From assembly GCA_028699735.1 (NCBI GenBank), contig JAQVUB010000237.1, positions 1-5,046 on the forward strand: a stretch of DNA of 5,046 nt, given 5' to 3'. Shown one piece after another: positions 1 through 5,046 of the stretch. The translations under genes and the position numbers were made by a program. Positions within the stretch are counted from its first letter, which is position 1. Every line of letters begins with the position of its first letter. This stretch comes from Lentisphaeria bacterium (GTDB taxonomy: Bacteria > Verrucomicrobiota > Lentisphaeria > Oligosphaerales > Oligosphaeraceae). The notes under the pieces are model-generated. The model ran no database searches and was not told where the DNA came from. It saw only the letters and a list, made by a program, of their open reading frames with translations.

Positions 1-15
1 AAACAACAACTTAAA

Positions 16-22
16 AAAGGAG
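16..22 (+). promoter_or_regulatory. Shine-Dalgarno site of the aminotransferase gene
   Basis: The purine run AAAGGAG ends nine bases before the ATG at 32, a normal spacing for a strong ribosome binding site, and it supports that start. The 31-base leader is A-rich. It is too short to show whether a promoter or the end of another gene lies just to the left. Confidence 0.8.
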
Positions 23-31
23 TTAGCAATT

Positions 32-1399
32 ATGAAACGCTACAACCCGATACCTTATCAACTTGACTTGAATCGTTATCCTGAACTTGTAACCGATGAA
101 ATTCCGGGACCGAAAAGCCAGGAACTCCATGCACGCGCCAGCAAACACTACCGCGGCTTATCCGGTCAGGTAAAACTTTTTCCGGTGGCCTTTGAGCGCG
201 GCAGCGGATGTTTGCTTGAGGACGCTGACGGCAACAAATTCATTGATTTTTCCAGCGGTATTTATGTTACCACGCTGGGACATTGTCACCCGAAAATATC
301 TGAAGCCGTGGCAAAATATGCAAAGCAGCTGATGAACGCGCACGATTTCACCTCAGAAATCAAGGTTCGCCTACTGGAAAAAATGGCGCAATGTCTGCCC
401 GGCGATCTGAAGTCGTTTCAACTTTACGACAGCGGCACAACTGCAGTTGAAGCAGGATTGCGGACCTGCCGCGCCGCGACCGGCAAACATGAGTTTATCA
501 GTTGTTTCATGGATTTTCACGGCAAAAGCGGTCATGCGGTAAGCCTGGCGCGCATGACCAAATTCAGCGGGCCGACCCGTTCTCCCGGTTTTTATATGGT
601 ACCGCGTCCCGATACTTACCGGCCATGGTGGACGCGTCAGGACGGCTCCATCGACACCGAGCGTTATCTTGAGTTTTACGACACATTCATCAGGGAAAGC
701 ACCACCGGCCAGATTGCCGCGTTTGTCCTCGAACCGATCCAGGGCTGGGGCGGCAGCATTATGCCGCCGGATGATTTCTTCCCGAAATTACGTAAATTTC
801 TGGATGAACGCAATATTCTGCTGTTTGCCGATGAAGTGCTCACCAGCATGGGACGCACCGGCAAATACCTGTGCATGGAACACTGGAATGTCTTGCCGGA
901 CGTGGTAACGCTGGGCAAAGGTTTCGGCAACGGCTTCCCGGTTACCGCAATGGCGGTTAGAACACCTTATGCTGACGCGGTGGATAAAATCAGTGCCTCA
1001 ACCAGTTACGGCGGAAACCCGATGGCCTGCGCCGCCGCATTGGCCTGTTTTGAAGTTATCGAAGAAGAAGGACTGCTTGAACACGCGCAGGAACTCGAAG
1101 TTCTGTTCAGAAAACGCATGGCAGACTGGACTGAAAAATACAAAATCGTCGGCGACTGCCGTGTCAAAGGCTGCCTGATGGGGGTGGAATTGGTTAAAGA
1201 CAAAGTTACCAAAGAACCCTTTGACGCAGCCGGTAAAATGGTTTATCAAAAGGCGTTTCGTAAAGGCCTCGCCTGGATCCCGGCAGGACATATTCTCCGC
1301 ATGAGTCCGCCCATCATCATGCCGGAAGATGTCGCATTAAAAGGAATGGATCTGATTGAAGAGGCGATTGCGGAAACGGAAAAGGAACTACTTAAATAA
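32..1399 (+). CDS. Class III PLP-dependent aminotransferase
   Basis: This 455-residue protein should move an amino group between an amine or amino acid and a carbonyl acceptor, using pyridoxal phosphate in the cytoplasm. It is a full-length fold type I, class III (GabT/ornithine/glutamate-semialdehyde-like) enzyme. Visible landmarks are the entry motif with GHCHP at 83-87, the phosphate-binding stretch DSGTTAVEAGLR at 133-144 (usually NSG-E-E-A), FHGKSGHA at 162-169, LEPIQG at 233-238, FADEVLTSMGRTG at 265-277 with D267 facing the PLP ring nitrogen, and LGKGFGNG at 294-301 with K296 as the Schiff-base lysine. GGNP at 327-330 and LRMSPP at 422-427 complete the active site. R423 lies where many family members bind a substrate carboxylate. 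There is no signal peptide. The ATG at 32 is supported by a strong Shine-Dalgarno sequence. The class is certain, but the substrate cannot be read from sequence. Neighbouring sugar-type enzymes suggest an amino sugar, aminocyclitol or omega-amine rather than housekeeping GABA or ornithine metabolism, which is inference. Confidence 0.93.
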   Translation: MKRYNPIPYQLDLNRYPELVTDEIPGPKSQELHARASKHYRGLSGQVKLFPVAFERGSGCLLEDADGNKFIDFSSGIYVTTLGHCHPKISEAVAKYAKQLMNAHDFTSEIKVRLLEKMAQCLPGDLKSFQLYDSGTTAVEAGLRTCRAATGKHEFISCFMDFHGKSGHAVSLARMTKFSGPTRSPGFYMVPRPDTYRPWWTRQDGSIDTERYLEFYDTFIRESTTGQIAAFVLEPIQGWGGSIMPPDDFFPKLRKFLDERNILLFADEVLTSMGRTGKYLCMEHWNVLPDVVTLGKGFGNGFPVTAMAVRTPYADAVDKISASTSYGGNPMACAAALACFEVIEEEGLLEHAQELEVLFRKRMADWTEKYKIVGDCRVKGCLMGVELVKDKVTKEPFDAAGKMVYQKAFRKGLAWIPAGHILRMSPPIIMPEDVALKGMDLIEEAIAETEKELLK

Positions 1400-1536
1400 T
1401 TCCGGTTGCGGTTTCCGGCAAGAGATTGATCCAAAAACTTTTGCAAACAAGGGAAGAAGAGGATAAATTCACTTGAGTTAATTGCCGGAGCCGCAGCAGA
1501 GTCAACAACAGCCAAACCTGTACGGACGTTTTGTTT
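1400..1536. other. 137-base spacer, possible regulatory region
   Basis: This is the only notable non-coding gap. It holds an imperfect hairpin (1406-1411 with 1415-1421, three-base loop, one bulge) without a following T-run, so it is not a convincing terminator. It also holds an 8-base palindrome TTTGCAAA at about 1439-1446 and a purine-rich, Shine-Dalgarno-like run at 1453-1462 that has no proper gene behind it. An open frame of 35 codons (1430-1534, stop at 1535-1537) ends over the next gene's ATG but has no usual start codon. No clear -35/-10 pair could be supported. Confidence 0.4.
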
Positions 1537-2655
1537 ATGAAAACTTACAAAGTCGGAATCATCGGATTCGGTTTCATCGGAAAAGTTCATGCTTACGGGC
1601 ATTTGAATATCCCGCTGTTCTATGAACAACAGGAATTCCAAAGCCGCATCACCCATATCTGTACCTCCAAGCTTGAAACCGCGCGCAAAGGCGCGGATCA
1701 AATCGGGGCAGAACACGCGGTTACCGATTTCCGGGAAATCACTGAAAATCCGGATATTGATATTGTCGATATCTGTACCCCGAACCATCTTCATTTTGAC
1801 GCGGTCATTTCAGCTATGCAACATGGCAAGCATATCTATTGCGATAAACCATTGACCTCAACTCTTGATGACGCACTGAAAATCCAAGAAAAACTGCAAG
1901 ATTACCGCGGCATCTCGCAAATGACACTCCAAAACCGTTTCTTTCCCGCCGTGATGCGTGCTAAACAACTGATTGATGCCGGTGCTATTGGCGAAGTTCT
2001 CGAATTCCGCGGACAATATCTCCACAGCGGCAATGCCGACCCGAAAGCGCCGTTGAAATGGAAACTTGAAGCCGGTACCATCGCCGACCTGGGAAGCCAT
2101 ATTATTGACCTGATGAACTATCTGCTCGGCGATTTCAGCGAATTAATGGCATCGACTCATATCGCCTATCCTGAACGCCCCTGCCCGGTTAACCCGGGAA
2201 AAAAACTCAAGGTAACGGCTGAAGACAATATGATTGCCTTGGTCAGACTCCCGAACGGCGCCTGCGGCACGATTGCAGCTTCAAAAATTGCCACCGGAGT
2301 TGAAGACGGTTTCAGCTTTGAGATTCATGGTTCACGCGGCGCGCTCAGATGGGAACCGATGAATCTGGACAAACTGTTCTTTTATGACTGCTCGGCGGCT
2401 TCTGCTCCGCTCGGTGGCATCCGCGGTTGGACCGCCATTGATTGCGGTCAGCGTTACGACAAACCTGCCGGATTCCCCACCCCGAAAGCTCCAATCGGCT
2501 GGCTGCGCGGGCACATGCACTGCCTTTATACGTTCCTGGATTCGGTACATAAGCGCAAAGCAGCAGGACCTACCCTTGAACAGGGAATAAAAATACAGAA
2601 AATTATGGAGTCCGTAAAAGAATCAGCCGCCGACCGCAGCTGGATTAAACTATAA
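1537..2655 (+). CDS. Gfo/Idh/MocA family NAD(P)-dependent oxidoreductase
   Basis: The 372-residue product should oxidise a hydroxyl of a sugar, polyol or cyclitol to a carbonyl, or run in reverse, with NAD(P) in the cytoplasm. The N-terminal Rossmann domain shows GFGFIG at 10-15, then ICTPNHLH at 79-86 and CDKP at 102-105, the family's E/D-K-P motif with K104 as the probable catalytic lysine. The C-terminal substrate domain begins around residue 125, and DLGSHIIDL at 184-192 supplies D184 and H188, the usual catalytic pair. Length is normal and no part is missing. I chose the ATG at 1537. A TTG at 1531 is in frame and would add only two residues (M-F) before it, and the Rossmann strand starts right after the ATG. 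The Shine-Dalgarno signal is weak (ACGGA, about nine bases upstream). The substrate is unknown: inositol dehydrogenases, glucose-fructose oxidoreductases, levoglucosan-type and anhydrosugar enzymes share these motifs. Confidence 0.92.
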   Translation: MKTYKVGIIGFGFIGKVHAYGHLNIPLFYEQQEFQSRITHICTSKLETARKGADQIGAEHAVTDFREITENPDIDIVDICTPNHLHFDAVISAMQHGKHIYCDKPLTSTLDDALKIQEKLQDYRGISQMTLQNRFFPAVMRAKQLIDAGAIGEVLEFRGQYLHSGNADPKAPLKWKLEAGTIADLGSHIIDLMNYLLGDFSELMASTHIAYPERPCPVNPGKKLKVTAEDNMIALVRLPNGACGTIAASKIATGVEDGFSFEIHGSRGALRWEPMNLDKLFFYDCSAASAPLGGIRGWTAIDCGQRYDKPAGFPTPKAPIGWLRGHMHCLYTFLDSVHKRKAAGPTLEQGIKIQKIMESVKESAADRSWIKL

Positions 2656-2684
2656 ATAAAAACGATAGCCGGAATGACATTATC

Positions 2685-2690
2685 AGGAGA
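2685..2690 (+). promoter_or_regulatory. Shine-Dalgarno site of the ceramidase-like gene
   Basis: AGGAGA sits six bases before the ATG at 2697, in the 41-base gap after the oxidoreductase stop. It is a strong site and fixes the start of the next gene. The gap has no visible terminator, which fits co-transcription. Confidence 0.75.
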
Positions 2691-2696
2691 ATAGTC

Positions 2697-4154
2697 ATGA
2701 ACAATAATTTTCTAATCGGCTGGGGTGAAGCGGATATTACGCCGGAAAACCCCAAAGTTGAACTCGCCGGACAATATTATCAGCGTCTCGCGCAGGGGAT
2801 TCATTCCCGCATCAAAACCGTCGCATTGTATCTGGAAAAAGGCGATGAACAGGCCTTGATGATTTCACTGGATGTGGTCAATTTCCCGGAAGAGCTGCAG
2901 GAGCGCATCCGCGCGGCAATTCATGCGGACATCCCGCAGATCGCGCCCAAGAGCATTTTCCTCAACGCCATTCATACCCACAGCGCTCCGTACACCCGTC
3001 CCGCCGGATTGTTCCGCGACTGGCTACCGTTGGATGATGACGCGCTCAAACCGACGGATTATCTCGATTTTCTGGAACAGCAAATTCTGGAAGCAGTCCG
3101 GACCGCCTGGACCAACCGCGCGGCCGGAGGTATCGCTCCCGCGTTCGGCATAGCCCGTATCGGTCACTGCCGCCGGGCGGTTTACGCAGATGGCACTGCT
3201 GAAATGTACGGCGACACCACCCGCGAGGATTTCGTCGGAATGGAAGCAGGTGAAGATTCCGGAGTAGAATTGCTATTCACTTTTGATGCCAACCGTAAGC
3301 CGACGGGGACAATACTCAACATCGCCTGCCCATCGCAGGTTATGGAATCGACCTATCTGATTTCGTCCGATTACATGGGCGCGGCGCGCGAAAACCTCAA
3401 GGAAGAATTCGGTGCAGATTTCCACACCTTATGCCAGATTGGCGCCGCCGGATGTCAGTCGCCGCGCGATCTGACGCGCCACTATCGTACCGAACCGGAT
3501 TTCTGGCATGCCGACGGTGTCGTCGTGCATGCCGAACGCGTCCGTAAGGCAGTGCTTGAAGCTTTTCCGCAGACGACCGGCAAAATTGATTTTTCGCCTG
3601 CGTTCAGACATATCCGCAAGCGGGTGTCCCTGCCGATGCGCCGGGCTTCGTACGCCGATTATGTCCTTGCTGGAAAAAATCTGGAAAAACTGCTGGCGGT
3701 AATGCCCGAAAAAGCCGCGTTCGAAGATTTCTGCCGTGAAACCCACGCCAATGAAATCATTCCGAACCTTCCCGGTCCATATGACAGCAAATTGCATCAT
3801 TTCGTGCAGATCCAAAATAACAAAGCAGTTATCAGCCGCTACGAATCACAGAACGACCAACCAGAGTGTTCCTTTGATATGCAGATACTGCGCCTCGGCG
3901 ACTGTGCCATAGCCAATAATCCTTTCGAGCTCTATCTGGTATTCGGACAAATGATCAAGGCGCGCGCCAAAGCCGGACAAACATTCATCGTCCAGCTTTC
4001 CGGCGGCAGCTGCGGTTATCTCCCAAGCCGTGAAGCTGAACAGTTCGGCGGCTACGGCGGACTGATTATTAATGGCAAAGTCGGCTCTGACGGCGGTTGC
4101 AAACTGGTTGACGAAACCGTCAATGCAATCAATCAAATTTTTAAAAAAGAATAG
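2697..4154 (+). CDS. Neutral/alkaline ceramidase-like hydrolase (N-terminal domain only)
   Basis: This 485-residue protein matches the N-terminal catalytic domain of neutral/alkaline non-lysosomal ceramidases, zinc amidases that split the N-acyl bond of ceramide. Visible marks are GWGEADITP at 8-16, NAIHTHSAP at 90-98 (zinc-binding His region), CPSQV at 211-215 followed by LISSDYMG at 221-228, GAAGCQSP at 249-256, NPFELY at 408-413 and CGYLPSRE at 439-446. By comparison with the characterised Pseudomonas enzyme, S255 would be the nucleophile, E411 and Y441 zinc ligands, and C211 stands where a zinc-binding His is usual. The Asp of the usual GDVSP is Cys here (C253). Classical ceramidases are secreted, about 650-700 residues long, with an Ig-like C-terminal domain. 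This one has no signal peptide and no such domain, so it is probably cytoplasmic. It lies between a sugar-type dehydrogenase and an isomerase, so a sugar-linked substrate is more likely than ceramide (inference). The family call is good and the activity uncertain. Confidence 0.8.
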   Translation: MNNNFLIGWGEADITPENPKVELAGQYYQRLAQGIHSRIKTVALYLEKGDEQALMISLDVVNFPEELQERIRAAIHADIPQIAPKSIFLNAIHTHSAPYTRPAGLFRDWLPLDDDALKPTDYLDFLEQQILEAVRTAWTNRAAGGIAPAFGIARIGHCRRAVYADGTAEMYGDTTREDFVGMEAGEDSGVELLFTFDANRKPTGTILNIACPSQVMESTYLISSDYMGAARENLKEEFGADFHTLCQIGAAGCQSPRDLTRHYRTEPDFWHADGVVVHAERVRKAVLEAFPQTTGKIDFSPAFRHIRKRVSLPMRRASYADYVLAGKNLEKLLAVMPEKAAFEDFCRETHANEIIPNLPGPYDSKLHHFVQIQNNKAVISRYESQNDQPECSFDMQILRLGDCAIANNPFELYLVFGQMIKARAKAGQTFIVQLSGGSCGYLPSREAEQFGGYGGLIINGKVGSDGGCKLVDETVNAINQIFKKE

Positions 4155-4180
4155 TAACTACAACTACTGGAACAGCAATC

Positions 4181-5046
4181 ATGACCAGAAAAACCAGAGC
4201 CGGATTTGTCGGTTTCGGGGAAATCAATACCCCGAAAGAATTCATCGTAAAACGTTGCGAAGCCGCTGCGGAACTGCTCGAACAGCAGGGACTGGAATTA
4301 ATAAAAACGGCTCCAGTCAGCGATGACCCCGCAGGAAAACATGTCGCGCGTGCTATTCGTGAGCTTCAAGCCGCTGGCGATTTTGATCTGCTGATTGTCT
4401 GCATCGCCGGATGGATCCCCTCATGGGCGGTATTAAGCGTAATTGAGCAATTCAAACATAAACCAATGATTCTTTGGGGACTTTCCGGCTGGCAGGATGG
4501 CGACCGTTTTATAACCACTGCCGATCAGGCCGGCACCACTGCTTTGCGCAAACCGATGGCCGACATGGGATATGTTTTCAAGTATGTCGTGACTTATCGC
4601 GGGCAACCGCCGCAAATTGATGAAATCATCAAATTTGCAACTGCGGCACACGCTGCAGCATTGCTAAAAACCGCCCGCATCGGCATGGCAGGATACCGGG
4701 ATATGCGGCTTTATGGCACTCTTTACGACGGCGTTTCTCTGAAAAGCAAAATCGGTCCGGAAATCGAACATTTTGAATTGCTGGAAATCAGCCAGCTGAT
4801 GCAGAACGCGGATGAAAAAGAGATTGCCAGGCTTGCATCATCATTGAAGGAGCGCTGGAAATTCGTTAAAGCTCCGCAACCGGGGACTATTGAAAATTCG
4901 GTGCGGCTTTTCCTGGCTTTTAAAAAGAAAATTCAGGAAAGAAATTATCAGGGATTTTCTTTCAATGATGTTGACGGCGTTAAAAAACTGCTGAAATTCG
5001 CTCCTGCCGGTAGCCTGACTTTGCTCCACGATGAACTCGATATCTG
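4181..5046 (+). CDS. L-fucose/L-arabinose isomerase-like protein, partial (5' part)
   Basis: The frame is open from the ATG at 4181 to the right edge, giving 288 complete codons without a stop, so the gene continues outside the window. The start is 26 bases after the previous stop, with only a weak Shine-Dalgarno sequence (CTGGAAC about ten bases upstream). The protein resembles FucI/AraA-superfamily aldose-ketose isomerases. It shows GFGEINTPKEF at 11-21, a hydrophobic strand DLLIVCIAGW at 69-78, PMILWGLSGW at 95-104, GTTALRKPMADMGYVFKYV at 118-136, and GMAGYRDMRLYGTLYD at 168-183, the family's second-domain opening. The visible part is the N-terminal and middle domains. The metal-binding Glu/Asp/His residues of the family lie further on and cannot be checked. 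Full members are usually about 450-600 residues. A cytoplasmic, Mn-dependent sugar isomerase is expected, but many relatives of this looser group have no proven substrate. Confidence 0.8.
   Translation, partial: MTRKTRAGFVGFGEINTPKEFIVKRCEAAAELLEQQGLELIKTAPVSDDPAGKHVARAIRELQAAGDFDLLIVCIAGWIPSWAVLSVIEQFKHKPMILWGLSGWQDGDRFITTADQAGTTALRKPMADMGYVFKYVVTYRGQPPQIDEIIKFATAAHAAALLKTARIGMAGYRDMRLYGTLYDGVSLKSKIGPEIEHFELLEISQLMQNADEKEIARLASSLKERWKFVKAPQPGTIENSVRLFLAFKKKIQERNYQGFSFNDVDGVKKLLKFAPAGSLTLLHDELDI

Noticed and set aside
1406..1421. Hairpin just after the aminotransferase stop that could be a terminator
   Set aside because: The stem is only six pairs with a bulged base and a three-base loop, and no T-run follows it; the next bases are AGAGATTGATCC. 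Too weak to call.
1531..1536. TTG start at 1531 for the oxidoreductase
   Set aside because: It adds only two residues before an ATG that directly precedes the Rossmann strand, and has no better Shine-Dalgarno placement, so the ATG at 1537 was preferred.
1246..1794. Long open frame on the minus strand (182 codons) spanning the spacer and the ends of two genes
   Set aside because: It overlaps two well-supported genes on the other strand, has no recognisable domain, and its Ser/Arg/Pro-rich composition is that of an antisense shadow.
3429..3815. Minus-strand open frame of 128 codons inside the ceramidase-like gene
   Set aside because: It lies fully within a gene with clear family motifs, shows no motif of its own, and fits a shadow of coding sequence with third-position bias.
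4136..4154. T-run followed by A-run at the end of the ceramidase-like gene as a frameshift site
   Set aside because: The codons read ATT TTT AAA AAA GAA TAG, which does not form an X-XXY-YYZ slippery heptamer in the gene's frame, and the next gene has its own ATG 26 bases later.

Overview
The window is a compact, one-directional bacterial gene block. Four protein genes lie on the + strand and together fill almost all of it: a class III PLP-dependent aminotransferase, a Gfo/Idh/MocA-type NAD(P)-dependent oxidoreductase, a neutral/alkaline ceramidase-like hydrolase, and the first 288 codons of an L-fucose/L-arabinose isomerase-like protein that runs off the right edge. I saw no RNA gene, mobile element, CRISPR array or long repeat. 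Base composition and codon use look fairly even across all four genes, so there is no obvious sign of recent transfer of one gene into the block.

Layout: positions 1-31 are a short leader with a good Shine-Dalgarno sequence. The aminotransferase is at 32-1399. A 137-base spacer follows, the only sizeable non-coding stretch. The oxidoreductase is at 1537-2655, then a 41-base gap with a good Shine-Dalgarno sequence, the ceramidase-like gene at 2697-4154, a 26-base gap, and the isomerase-like gene from 4181 to the end. The last three genes are spaced like one transcription unit. The first gene probably belongs to it too, but the longer spacer leaves room for separate control.

Organism (inference from remembered protein style, not from a search): short leaderless ceramidase-domain proteins next to Gfo/Idh/MocA dehydrogenases and FucI/AraA-like isomerases are typical of the Lentisphaerota/Planctomycetota/Verrucomicrobiota group, and a Lentisphaerota (Victivallis-like) or related genome is my best guess.

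How the genes may work together (inference): an oxidoreductase acting on a polyol or sugar hydroxyl, an aminotransferase that can add or remove an amine at a carbonyl, an isomerase interconverting aldose and ketose, and a zinc hydrolase of the amidase-like ceramidase fold would make a plausible pathway for an amino- or N-acyl-substituted sugar or cyclitol. No gene gives a definite substrate, so this is a hypothesis. The most distinctive point is the ceramidase-like protein: it lacks a signal peptide and the usual C-terminal domain, and appears to carry Cys where classical ceramidases have a zinc-binding His.
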